A stretch of 64,000 bases of DNA from Palsa-601 sp963801185 (GTDB lineage: Bacteria > Actinomycetota > Acidimicrobiia > Acidimicrobiales > Bog-793): contig CAWDDW010000003.1 of the NCBI GenBank assembly GCA_963801185.1, positions 1,860,001-1,924,000 of the forward strand. The letters run 5' to 3'. Positions within the stretch are counted from its first letter, which is position 1, and each line of letters opens with the position of its first letter. The position numbers and the translations under genes are program-made. The notes below the pieces were generated by a model that made no database searches, was not told where the DNA came from, and was given only the letters and a program-made list of their open reading frames with translations. Of the stretch, positions 53,391-61,563 are shown in pieces.

Positions 53391-53897
53391 ATGACGCCTC
53401 CTGCGGGGTGGTATCCCGATGGGAACGACCCGACGCTGCAGCGGTGGTGGGACGGAAAGGGCTGGACCGAGCTCACCCAGCCTGCGCCGGCCGGAGCTGC
53501 TCACCACACAGCTGGAGGCCAGCCGCAAGCGCCGGCGCCTGCGCCTGCGTTGCCGAAGGCCCCGATCGCCGCGCCGTGGGTTACCGGCCGGGACCCGAAC
53601 CTCGTGAGGGGCGAAGCTCAAGCGCCGTACGGACAGGGTCCCCACCCGCCAGGTCCGGTCAAGCTTGGAGTCCGGCGCTCGCTGTGGGCATTTCACTACC
53701 GCAACTCGACGTCTTTCACCGCCATGGCGTTGGCGCTCGTGTACATCGGCGTCGCGCTCGTCACGCACATCATCTTCATCGGGATCATCCCGATCATCGT
53801 CGCCTCGGGGGCCTTCAGGCGCCGCGAACGTCTCGCCCCGGTGGCAATGGCTGTCGCAGTCGTCCCGCTAGTGCTCTTGCTGTTGCGATTTCACTGA
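53391..53897 (+). CDS. DUF2510 membrane protein
   Basis: A 168-residue protein. Residues 3-30 (PPAGWYPDGNDPTLQRWWDG, KGWTEL) are the DUF2510 motif found at the cytosolic N-terminus of many actinobacterial membrane proteins. A Pro/Ala-rich linker follows, then two membrane segments (SFTAMALALVYIGVALVTHI IFIGIIPIIV and LAPVAMAVAVVPLVLLLL). ATG 53391 fits the motif start; GTG 53385 is possible. Function is unknown; such proteins are thought to be membrane sensors or anchors. Confidence 0.85.
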   Translation: MTPPAGWYPDGNDPTLQRWWDGKGWTELTQPAPAGAAHHTAGGQPQAPAPAPALPKAPIAAPWVTGRDPNLVRGEAQAPYGQGPHPPGPVKLGVRRSLWAFHYRNSTSFTAMALALVYIGVALVTHIIFIGIIPIIVASGAFRRRERLAPVAMAVAVVPLVLLLLRFH

Positions 53898-53950
53898 CGC
53901 GGGCGCCTCGGTGCCGCCGGCGCGTGTCTACAGGTTTAGACTCATCGTCA

Positions 53951-54154
53951 ATGACCCCGATGCTCAACACCGACGAGCTCGCAGACGCACACGAGCTCGC
54001 TCAACTCCTACGGCTCGCCCACCCGAACAGCGTGAGCACGTATCAGCGTCGTTACTTGGACATGCCCCGCCCCGTCCTCGACCTCGGCCCCGGCCGGCCG
54101 AAGCTCTGGCTGAGGAAAGAGATCGTCAAGTGGGCCGAGGGCAAACGCCGGTGA
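53951..54154 (+). CDS. Small helix-turn-helix DNA-binding protein
   Basis: A 67-residue protein with an AlpA/MerR-like helix-turn-helix: ELADAHELAQLLRLAHPNSV, STYQRRYLDMPRPVLDLG then LWLRKEIVKWAEGKRR. The KLWLRKEIVKWA wing is typical of this excisionase-like fold. It overlaps the aminopeptidase gene by four bases (GTGA), an unusual coupling of a DNA-binding protein with a translation-processing enzyme. It may autoregulate the operon (inference). Confidence 0.75.
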   Translation: MTPMLNTDELADAHELAQLLRLAHPNSVSTYQRRYLDMPRPVLDLGPGRPKLWLRKEIVKWAEGKRR

Positions 54155-55068
54155 CGATCAAGGCGAACGACCCCTGCTGGTGTGGCAGCGGGCGCAAGTT
54201 CAAGCGGTGCCATCGCTCGACGGCCGACAGGGTCCAGCCGGGCGCGATAAGCCCTCGCCGCGTAGTCCCCGAATCCATAGCCCGGCCGGATTACGCAGAC
54301 ACCGGCCGGCCGCAGAAGACGACGGAGCCGCTCGTGAGGGACCCGGCGCTCATCGACGCGATGCGCACTGCCGGGCGAGTGGCAGCGGAAGTGCTGGCGG
54401 TCGCAGGCCGAGCGGTGGCACCCGGCGTCACCACCGACGAGCTCGACCAGCTCGCGCACGAGGAGTGTGTACGTCAGGGCGCCTACCCGAGCCCGCTCAA
54501 CTACCACGGCTACCCGAAATCGATCTGCACCTCGGTGAACGAGGTGATCTGCCACGGGATCCCCGACAGCCGCCCCTTGCGGGACGGCGACATCGTCAAT
54601 CTCGACGTCACCGTCTTCTTGGGCGGGGTTCACGGGGACACGAACGCGATGTTCCCGGTTGGGACGATCGACGCGGAGTCGAGACAGCTCATCGACGTGA
54701 CTCGCGAGTGCTTGGAGCTCGGCATCGGCGCCGTCGTGCCCGGACGACCGATCTCCGATATCGGGCGCGCCATCGAGCGCAGAGCTCATACGGCCGGGTA
54801 CAGCGTCGTCCGCTCCTACGTCGGGCACGGCATCGGAGAGGTCTTCCACAACGAGCTCGCGATCCCGCACTACTACCGTCCCGAGATGAACACCCTCATG
54901 GAAGAGGGGATGACGTTCACGATCGAACCCATGATCAATGCAGGCTCGTGGCGCGACCGGTCCTGGGACGACGGCTGGACCGCAGTGACAGCCGACGGCT
55001 CGAGGAGTGCCCAGTTCGAGCACACCCTCGTAGTCAAGCCAGACGGTGCCGACGTGCTCACTGCCTGA
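54151..55068 (+). CDS. map: Type I methionine aminopeptidase with SEC-C zinc motif
   Basis: A 305-residue enzyme from GTG 54151. Residues 1-25 (ANDPCWCGSGRKFKRCH) form a SEC-C zinc motif typical of actinobacterial MetAP type 1c. The pita-bread domain contains the metal ligands: Asp in VNLDVTVFLGG, Asp in VHGDTNAMF, His in YVGHGIGEVFH, Glu in FTIEPMINAG and Glu in FEHTLVV. The substrate-gating His is in YHGYPKSICTSVNEVICHG. It removes the initiator Met from nascent proteins. Confidence 0.95.
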   Translation: MTIKANDPCWCGSGRKFKRCHRSTADRVQPGAISPRRVVPESIARPDYADTGRPQKTTEPLVRDPALIDAMRTAGRVAAEVLAVAGRAVAPGVTTDELDQLAHEECVRQGAYPSPLNYHGYPKSICTSVNEVICHGIPDSRPLRDGDIVNLDVTVFLGGVHGDTNAMFPVGTIDAESRQLIDVTRECLELGIGAVVPGRPISDIGRAIERRAHTAGYSVVRSYVGHGIGEVFHNELAIPHYYRPEMNTLMEEGMTFTIEPMINAGSWRDRSWDDGWTAVTADGSRSAQFEHTLVVKPDGADVLTA

Positions 55069-55070
55069 CG

Positions 55071-55883
55071 GTGAAAGAGAACAGCCACAGCGGGCCCGGC
55101 TGTGGCTACACATTCGGCGACACCGACGTCGAGGCCGAACGCCTCGGTGTAGTCGCTCAGGTCTTCGGCTCTTCTTCGAGGGCTCTGCTCGCCGATGCCG
55201 TCGGCGAGGCACCGTCCCTTGCGTACGACCTCGGATGTGGCCCCGGGCACACAACCCGGCTCGTGGCAGAGGTGACAGGTGCTTTGCAGACGATCGGCCT
55301 CGACCGTTCCGAGGCCCACGTGGCGCGGGCAGCGGCCGAGGCGTGCGAAGGGGTGCGCTTCTTGGTGCACGACGTCAGCAGGTTTCCCTTTCCCGCGGGC
55401 CGAGCAGACCTGATCTACTGCCGCCTCCTTCTCGCTCACTTGGCCGATCCCGTCGAAGCGGCCCTGTCGTGGACGACGCAGCTCGACCATGGCGGGCTCC
55501 TCGTCGTGGACGAGATCGAGTGGATCGAGAGCGAGCACCCGGTCCTCGAAGCGCACCTTTGCCTTGTTCAATCGCGCGTCGCTCACACGGGTGCACACAT
55601 GTGTGCCGGGCCACTCTTGGCCGGTCTCGCAGACGGCCCACGGCTGCGGTGCCGCCTACGGCGGGTGGTCGAGCTCTCCGTTCCGACCGCCAGTGCAGCC
55701 GCCATGTTCTCGATGAGCCTCGGCACTTGGGGCGAGCAGGCTGTTGCCGCTTCACTGTGCGACCGGGACGAGCTCAGCGAGCTGGCGGCCGCGCTGGCAG
55801 AGCTTCGGAGCTCGCCCGCGACGGGGCAGATCACCTGGGGGCTGCACCAAGCGGCGTACGAGATATCGGTGCCCGCTCGTTGA
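55071..55883 (+). CDS. SAM-dependent class I methyltransferase
   Basis: A 270-residue enzyme whose GTG start lies two bases after the aminopeptidase stop. It has SAM motif I AYDLGCGPGHTTRLVAE near residue 45, motif II-like IGLDRSEAHVARAA and motif IV DLIYCRLLLAHLADP. The C-terminal part shows no specific substrate domain. The family includes methyltransferases of menaquinone-like and small-molecule pathways; no substrate can be assigned. Tight spacing suggests operon membership with map. Confidence 0.86.
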   Translation: MKENSHSGPGCGYTFGDTDVEAERLGVVAQVFGSSSRALLADAVGEAPSLAYDLGCGPGHTTRLVAEVTGALQTIGLDRSEAHVARAAAEACEGVRFLVHDVSRFPFPAGRADLIYCRLLLAHLADPVEAALSWTTQLDHGGLLVVDEIEWIESEHPVLEAHLCLVQSRVAHTGAHMCAGPLLAGLADGPRLRCRLRRVVELSVPTASAAAMFSMSLGTWGEQAVAASLCDRDELSELAAALAELRSSPATGQITWGLHQAAYEISVPAR

Positions 55884-56068
55884 GCGGGGCTGCACCAGCC
55901 GGAGCCTATGATGGACCGGTGCTCGGGTCGCTCCCACTCGTGGCGATGATGTGCCCCTTCGCGGGGCGCTCCCGGCGCGTGTCTGGTACCTGAACGCATC
56001 GAGGCCCCGTGTGCCGGGGCCGTCGGGCATCGCGTGTCCGGTCCCGTCCGCGTGGCGAGGAGGATCAC
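55884..56068 (+). other. Structured leader upstream of metG
   Basis: A 185-base gap before the synthetase. It holds a GCCCC/GGGGC hairpin (near 55951-55965), a TGGTACC at 55984-55990, and the strong hairpin listed next. A direct repeat CGCGTGTC(T/C)GGT occurs near 55976 and 56031. Features of a T-box-like or other regulatory leader are suggestive but not decisive. Confidence 0.3.
56003..56021 (+). terminator. Strong hairpin in metG leader
   Basis: GGCCCCG pairs with CGGGGCC across a 5-base loop, a perfect 7-bp GC stem 47 bases before the metG start. It lacks a T-run; it may be an attenuator or sequester element. Confidence 0.4.
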
Positions 56069-57610
56069 GTGTCCCGCTTTTTCATCACAGTCTCCATCCC
56101 CTACGTGAACGCCGCGCCGCACGTCGGGTACGCGCTGGAACTGGTCCAAGCCGACGTGTTGGCCCGCGCTCATCGCCAAGTGGGCGACGAGGTTCGCTTC
56201 CTTGGCGGGACCGACGACCACGCGTTGAAGAACGTGCTCGCCGCCGAGGCGGCCAACGTCGCGACCGCCGACTTCGTGGACGCGAACGCAGACCGCTTCG
56301 CCCGGCTCGCCGGGCCGCTGGCGATCTCTTTCGACGACTTCATCCGCACGAGCTCCGATCCACGTCACGCTCCGGGGGTTGAGCGGCTCTGGAGGCAATC
56401 TGCCGCGCGCGGCGACTTCTACCGGCAGTTCTACGAGGGGCGATATTGCGTCGGCTGTGAGCAGTTCTACGCGGCGGTCGACCTCGTGGAAGGCTGCTGC
56501 CCTGAACACGGCACCGCCGCCGAGTGGGTCGGGGAGGAGAACTGGTTCTTCCGCCTCTCCCGCTACGCCGAGCCGATCATGGACGCGATCGAGACCGGCG
56601 CCATGGTCATCTTGCCGGAGGGGTCCCGCAACGAGGTGCTCGCGTGGCTTCGGTCAGGACTGAGCGACATCAGCGTCTCGCGCTCGGAGCGCCGTGCCCG
56701 GGGCTGGGGGATCGCCGTACCTGATGACCCCGACCAGGTCGTCTACGTGTGGTGGGACGCATTGGCCAACTACATAACGGCCCTCGACTACGGAAGCGAC
56801 GGTGAGGCCTTCAGGCGGTGGTGGCTCGAGGCGGACGAGCGCGTTCACGTGATCGGCAAGGGCATCCTGCGGTTCCACGCCCTGTACTGGCCTGCGCTGC
56901 TGCTCTCGGCCGGCTTGCCGCTTCCCACCCGCGTGTACGTCCACCCGTACCTGACCGTCGACGGGGAGAAGATCTCGAAGTCGACCGGCAACGGGCCCGA
57001 CCCGGCAGAGCTCGCCGGGAGATTCGGTGCCGATGCGCTCCGGTGGTGGCTGTGCCGGGAAGTGACCCCTGGCGCCGACGCGGACTTCAGCGTCGAGCGG
57101 CTCGTCTCGCGCTTCAACGAGGACCTCGCCAACGGCGTGGGGAACCTCGCCGCTCGCGTCGCAGCGATGGTCGCCCGCTTTCGTCACGGCACCATCCCCG
57201 ACACGCCAGAAGGACCGAGCGAGGACCAGGTGGAGCTCTGGCAACAGGTCGGCGGGCTGGGCCGGGTGGTGCGGGAGAGGATTGACGCCTTCGACTTCCG
57301 GAGCGCCGCCACCTCGGTCACAGACGCGGTGAGCGGGCTCAACCGCTACATCGAGGAGTGCCGGCCCTGGGTGCTGGCCCGAGAGGAGTCAGCGGGGTCG
57401 CCAACTCGTCGCGACCGGCTGGATCAGGTCCTCGGGTTCCTCGTCGGTGCCGTAGGGCAGATTGCCGCCGCGGCATCGCCCCTCATCCCCGCCGGGGCCG
57501 CCCGGATCCTCGCTCAGATCGGCTCGGGAGGCGGTCGCGTCTCCGCCGGCTCGGCGACGTTCCCGCGCCTCGATCAGGTCACGGCCTCCGCTCGAGCGCC
57601 GAGGGCCTGA
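56069..57610 (+). CDS. metG: Methionyl-tRNA synthetase
   Basis: A 513-residue class I synthetase from GTG 56069, with GAGGAGG upstream. The HIGH-type motif is PYVNAAPHVGYALE (residues 10-23), the KMSKS motif appears as EKISKSTGNGPDP near 310. A CP domain follows with CVGCEQFY...CCPEHG (zinc site). The C-terminal anticodon helical bundle is present; no dimerisation domain is fused, as in mycobacterial MetG of similar length. It charges tRNA-Met. It is downstream of map and a methyltransferase on the same strand, a translation-themed cluster. Confidence 0.95.
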   Translation: MSRFFITVSIPYVNAAPHVGYALELVQADVLARAHRQVGDEVRFLGGTDDHALKNVLAAEAANVATADFVDANADRFARLAGPLAISFDDFIRTSSDPRHAPGVERLWRQSAARGDFYRQFYEGRYCVGCEQFYAAVDLVEGCCPEHGTAAEWVGEENWFFRLSRYAEPIMDAIETGAMVILPEGSRNEVLAWLRSGLSDISVSRSERRARGWGIAVPDDPDQVVYVWWDALANYITALDYGSDGEAFRRWWLEADERVHVIGKGILRFHALYWPALLLSAGLPLPTRVYVHPYLTVDGEKISKSTGNGPDPAELAGRFGADALRWWLCREVTPGADADFSVERLVSRFNEDLANGVGNLAARVAAMVARFRHGTIPDTPEGPSEDQVELWQQVGGLGRVVRERIDAFDFRSAATSVTDAVSGLNRYIEECRPWVLAREESAGSPTRRDRLDQVLGFLVGAVGQIAAAASPLIPAGAARILAQIGSGGGRVSAGSATFPRLDQVTASARAPRA

Positions 57611-57638
57611 ACGGCTAGGCATTGGTACCCTTGGCACC

Positions 57639-58871
57639 GTGTACCGAGTCGATGCCGGTCTGCTGATCCCCGGGCGCGGGGCGCCGATCGTCGACGGGTC
57701 GGTCGTGATCGAAGCCGGAACGATCACTTATTCAGGGCCTCGGAGCGGCGCGCCCGCGTCCGCCGCCGTGCGGGTACCGGTCGTGATGCCGGGCCTGTGG
57801 GAGTGCCACGGTCACTTCAGCGGCCTGCGCACGCTCGACGTCCAAGAGGAGATGCACACCCCGTTGGCGGTTGCGGGGGCGAGAGAGGCGAAGAACGTCG
57901 AGGCGGCGCTGCTGGCGGGGTTCACGAGTGTCCGGGAGGCGGGAGGTCTCGGGGTCTACCTGGCACGTGTCGTCGAGGAGGGCGTCCTCGCCGGGCCGAG
58001 CATCTACGGGCCTGGCGCGATCCTCAGCACTACCGGCGGCCATGGCGACATCCACGGATTCCCGGTCGGGTGGGTGACCGACGTCTGCGAGCGGGGCGGG
58101 CTCAGCTGGCTGTGCGACGGGGTGCCCGAGTGCTTGAAGGCCGTCCGCTCCCAGCTCCGCATCGGCGCCAAGGTCATCAAGGTGTGCGCTTCGGGTGGCG
58201 TGATGAGCGAGCTCGATCATCCCGAGCACCAGCAGTTCAGCCACGAGGAGTTGCGGGCCATAGTCGAAGAGGCCGGGCAAGCCGAGCGGGTGGTCATGGC
58301 CCACTGTCACGGCAAGGCCGGGATAATGGCTGCCCTCGAGGCTGGCGCACACACAATCGAGCACGGCAGCTACCTCGACGAAGAGGCCGCGGTCGCCATG
58401 CGGGAGGCAGGAGCGATTCTCGTGCCGACGCGGTTCATCGTCGAGCAGGGGTTGCGGTCCAAGGGCCGGATGCCCGACTACTCCTATAAGAAGCTCGTAG
58501 CCCTCGCCGACCGCCACCTCCACTCGATCAAGATCGCCCATGACGCCGGAGTGATGATCGCGCTCGGCACTGACATCTTCGCGACCGGTCCGGGGGCGGG
58601 CATGGCCTGGGGCATGAACGGGCGCGAGTTCGTGCACCTTGTCGATGCCGGCCTGACACCGATGGAGGCGATCGAGGCGGGCACGGCTAATGGACCGCCT
58701 ACCCTCGGTCCCCAGGCGCCTAGGTCCGGTCTCCTTGCCGAGAGCTACGACGCCGATCTCATCGCCGTGACTGCCAACCCGCTCGACGACATATCTGTCC
58801 TGGCCGACCCTGCCAACGTGACCCATGTCTGGAAGGCCGGCGAACTGGTCAAGTCGCCGGACCGAGACTGA
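57639..58871 (+). CDS. Amidohydrolase (imidazolonepropionase/prolidase-like)
   Basis: A 410-residue metal-dependent amidohydrolase from GTG 57639. The beta-sandwich start (VDAGLLIPGRGAPIVDGSVV) precedes the barrel. Its ligands are HGH in LWECHGHFSGL, the carbamylatable Lys in AKVIKVCASGGVMS, His in VMAHCHGKAG, His in GAHTIEHGSYLDE and Asp in IALGTDIFATG. Related enzymes hydrolyse N-acyl amino acids, dipeptides or cyclic ureides. The substrate is unknown. It precedes the GH2 gene by 20 bases. Confidence 0.88.
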   Translation: MYRVDAGLLIPGRGAPIVDGSVVIEAGTITYSGPRSGAPASAAVRVPVVMPGLWECHGHFSGLRTLDVQEEMHTPLAVAGAREAKNVEAALLAGFTSVREAGGLGVYLARVVEEGVLAGPSIYGPGAILSTTGGHGDIHGFPVGWVTDVCERGGLSWLCDGVPECLKAVRSQLRIGAKVIKVCASGGVMSELDHPEHQQFSHEELRAIVEEAGQAERVVMAHCHGKAGIMAALEAGAHTIEHGSYLDEEAAVAMREAGAILVPTRFIVEQGLRSKGRMPDYSYKKLVALADRHLHSIKIAHDAGVMIALGTDIFATGPGAGMAWGMNGREFVHLVDAGLTPMEAIEAGTANGPPTLGPQAPRSGLLAESYDADLIAVTANPLDDISVLADPANVTHVWKAGELVKSPDRD

Positions 58872-58891
58872 GCACAGCCGACCGGACCGGC

Positions 58892-61552
58892 ATGCCTCAC
58901 CGACCGACGAGGGCAGAAGGCCGCGGGTCGGCCGAAGCGGTCGTGTCGTGGCAGGTCCAATCGGCCGCCGTGGTGGGAGAGGACGGTGCAGTCATCTCGG
59001 ACCCGGGCTACCGGGCCGACGGCTGGCACATCGCGCCTCCCCGCTCGACGGTCATGGCGGCCTTGCTGGCGGCCGGAGCCCTCCCGGACCTCGAGTACTC
59101 GACGCGCCTTCGCGACGACGTGGACCGGTCCTCGTTCGACGTTCCCTGGTGGTACCGGACGGCCTTCTACGCGACTGGCGACAGCTATACCGCCATAAGG
59201 GCCGACGGTGTCATCCCGAAGGGCGACCTCTTCGTCAACGGCGTCAAGGTGGCCGGTCGGGACGTCATCGCCGGTGCCTACACGACCAACTGCTTCGAGG
59301 TGTCGCCGCTCGTGCGCCGGGGCCTCAACGCGATGGCCTTCCTAGTCCAGCCGGGCAACCCGAACACCGATCTGTCTATCGGCTGGGTGGACTGGAACCA
59401 GTGGCCCCCGGACAACAACATGGGCATCTGGCGGGACGTCTTGTTGTTGAGCTCAGGCCCGATCCGCATCTCCCACCCCCGGGTGACCTCACGGCTCACG
59501 CCTGATCTCCGCGAAGCGCTGCTCACGATGACGGTCGACTTGGCAAATCTCTCGGGCGAGACGGCGCCGGTCACTCTCGTCGCGGCGCTCTCGGGCCCGG
59601 ACCGGTGCCTGGAGACGGGCCTCGAGATCGAAGTGGCCCCCGGGGCGGTGGTGCGGGCACGCTTCTCGGCAGGCGACGACCCCGCACTGCGGCTGTCGGA
59701 TCCTGCGGTGTGGTGGCCGATCGGCGAGGGCGACCAGCCGCTGTACGACCTCGAGCTGTTGGCGATGGTGGCCGGCCGGCTCAGCGACCGGGTCACGACT
59801 TCGTTCGGCGTGCGATCCGTGACGAGCTCCATCGCCCCCGGAGGCGGTCGGCAATTCCTCGTCAACGGCCGGCCGCTGACGGTCAGGGGCGCTGGATGGG
59901 CGCCTGACCTGTACCTCCGGCATGACCCGCAGCGGATCGCCGACGAGCTCGCGTATGCGGCAGATGTGGGGATCAACACGATCCGACTCGAGGGCAAGCT
60001 CGAGAACCCGGAGTTCTTCGAGATGACCGACGCGAAAGGGATGACTGTCCTGCCGGGGTGGGAGTGCTGCGACAAGTGGGAGGCGCACGCCGGCACGGGA
60101 GGAGGTCTGTGGGACGACCACGACTTCGACGTGGCGGCAAGGTCGATGGTAAGCGAGGCCTACCGGTTGGCGAACCACCCGTCTGTGATCGGTTTTCTGA
60201 TCGGCAGCGACTTCCCGCCCGAGGAGCGTGCGGCGCGATTGTACGCAGAAGCTCTCGAACAAGCCGAGTGGGACCTGCCGGTGGTGGCCTCAGGGACGGT
60301 CGAGGGGTCCGCCGTCGCAGGGCCGTCCGGCATGAAGATGACAGGCCCGTACGCCTGGGTGCCTCCGGGATACTGGTACCTGACCGATCCGGCGCTCGGC
60401 GGCGCTGTGGGGTTCAACTCCGAGACGAGCGCTGGCAACAACATCCCCCGCGCCGTGAGCCTTGAGCGGATGCTGTCACCGGCAGAGCTCGAACAGTTGT
60501 GGAGAGATCCGGGCGCGAAGCAGTTCCACGCCGGGCCACCGTCGGAATTCGACAACGTCGAGATCTTTCATCGATCGTTGTCCGGGCGCTACGGGGAACC
60601 ACGGAGCCTCCGCGACTTCGCCCAGAAGGCTCAGCTGTCGAGCTACGAGTCCACTCGTGCGCAGTTCGAGGCATACGGGAGCCGCACGAGGGCCGACTTG
60701 CCCGCCACCGGGCTCGTCTACTGGATGCTGAACAGCGCATGGCCGAGCCTCAACTGGCAACTGTGGGACCACTACCTTGATCCGGCTGGCGCTTACTTCG
60801 GCACCAAGAAAGCGAACGAGCCGCTGCACGTCCAGTACGCCTACGGCGAGGACGTCGTGACGGTCGTGAACCGCACGAACGCGGCGGCGGCCGGGCTTGG
60901 CGTCCGGGCGGTCGTGCGAGAGATCGGCGGGAGCATCGCCTGGTCGGCCGATGCCGAGCTCGCGACGATCGGGGCGGGAGAGACCCTGACGGCCATGCCT
61001 GTCGTCTGCCCTGGAGGGTTGAGCGCCACCTACTTCCTCGAGCTGTGGCTCTTCGGGCCGGGCGGGTCTTCATCGGCGTCGAAGTGGCGCCTCGCGGGAA
61101 TGCCGGCCGACCGTTCGATCATCAGCCGCAACGTCTACTGGCTGTCGGCGGTGCCCGACGTGCTCGCTCTCGGCGATACGGACTGGCGGTACACGCCGAC
61201 ATCTTCGTTCGCCGACCTGCGTGGGCTCGAGTCACTCGGCTCTCCTGTGCTCGACTCGAGCGCGCGGGTCTCGGTTGCCGGCCCGGCCGCGGCCGTCTTG
61301 GTGACGGTCACGAACCCCTCTGTGCCGGGCGTGCCGGCCGTACCCGCCGTGGGTGTCCACGCGTCGGTGCTGACTCCGGGCACACGGCGCCCCGTCGCAC
61401 CGGTCTTGTGGGACGAGAACGACGTCGTGTTGTTCGGGGGCCAGTCGGTGACGCTCGAGGCTCGAGTGGCTGCTGCCTCCGTCGATGGCGCGGCGGTGGA
61501 GATCGACGCCTTCAATCTTCCCGAGGCTTTCGAGGTGGCTTGGTCCGGGTGA
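58892..61552 (+). CDS. GH2 exo-beta-D-glucosaminidase-like glycosidase
   Basis: An 886-residue GH2 enzyme. It has an N-terminal jelly-roll (SFDVPWWYRTAFYA, GDLFVNGVKVAG), immunoglobulin-like domains and a central TIM barrel with RGAGWAPDLYLRHDPQRIAD and NTIRLEGKLENPEFFEM. The candidate acid/base is Asp440 in FLIGSDFPPEE and the nucleophile Glu511 in GFNSETSAGNNIP. Their 71-residue spacing is like that of CsxA (Asp469/Glu541, from memory). Characterised CsxA-type enzymes release glucosamine from chitosan ends. No signal peptide is visible, so action may be intracellular. Confidence 0.85.
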   Translation: MPHRPTRAEGRGSAEAVVSWQVQSAAVVGEDGAVISDPGYRADGWHIAPPRSTVMAALLAAGALPDLEYSTRLRDDVDRSSFDVPWWYRTAFYATGDSYTAIRADGVIPKGDLFVNGVKVAGRDVIAGAYTTNCFEVSPLVRRGLNAMAFLVQPGNPNTDLSIGWVDWNQWPPDNNMGIWRDVLLLSSGPIRISHPRVTSRLTPDLREALLTMTVDLANLSGETAPVTLVAALSGPDRCLETGLEIEVAPGAVVRARFSAGDDPALRLSDPAVWWPIGEGDQPLYDLELLAMVAGRLSDRVTTSFGVRSVTSSIAPGGGRQFLVNGRPLTVRGAGWAPDLYLRHDPQRIADELAYAADVGINTIRLEGKLENPEFFEMTDAKGMTVLPGWECCDKWEAHAGTGGGLWDDHDFDVAARSMVSEAYRLANHPSVIGFLIGSDFPPEERAARLYAEALEQAEWDLPVVASGTVEGSAVAGPSGMKMTGPYAWVPPGYWYLTDPALGGAVGFNSETSAGNNIPRAVSLERMLSPAELEQLWRDPGAKQFHAGPPSEFDNVEIFHRSLSGRYGEPRSLRDFAQKAQLSSYESTRAQFEAYGSRTRADLPATGLVYWMLNSAWPSLNWQLWDHYLDPAGAYFGTKKANEPLHVQYAYGEDVVTVVNRTNAAAAGLGVRAVVREIGGSIAWSADAELATIGAGETLTAMPVVCPGGLSATYFLELWLFGPGGSSSASKWRLAGMPADRSIISRNVYWLSAVPDVLALGDTDWRYTPTSSFADLRGLESLGSPVLDSSARVSVAGPAAAVLVTVTNPSVPGVPAVPAVGVHASVLTPGTRRPVAPVLWDENDVVLFGGQSVTLEARVAAASVDGAAVEIDAFNLPEAFEVAWSG

Positions 61553-61563
61553 CGCAAGGCCGT

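Noticed and set aside
57621..57640. GGTACC before the amidohydrolase as a T-box
   Set aside because: No supporting stems; shows that the hexamer occurs by chance here.
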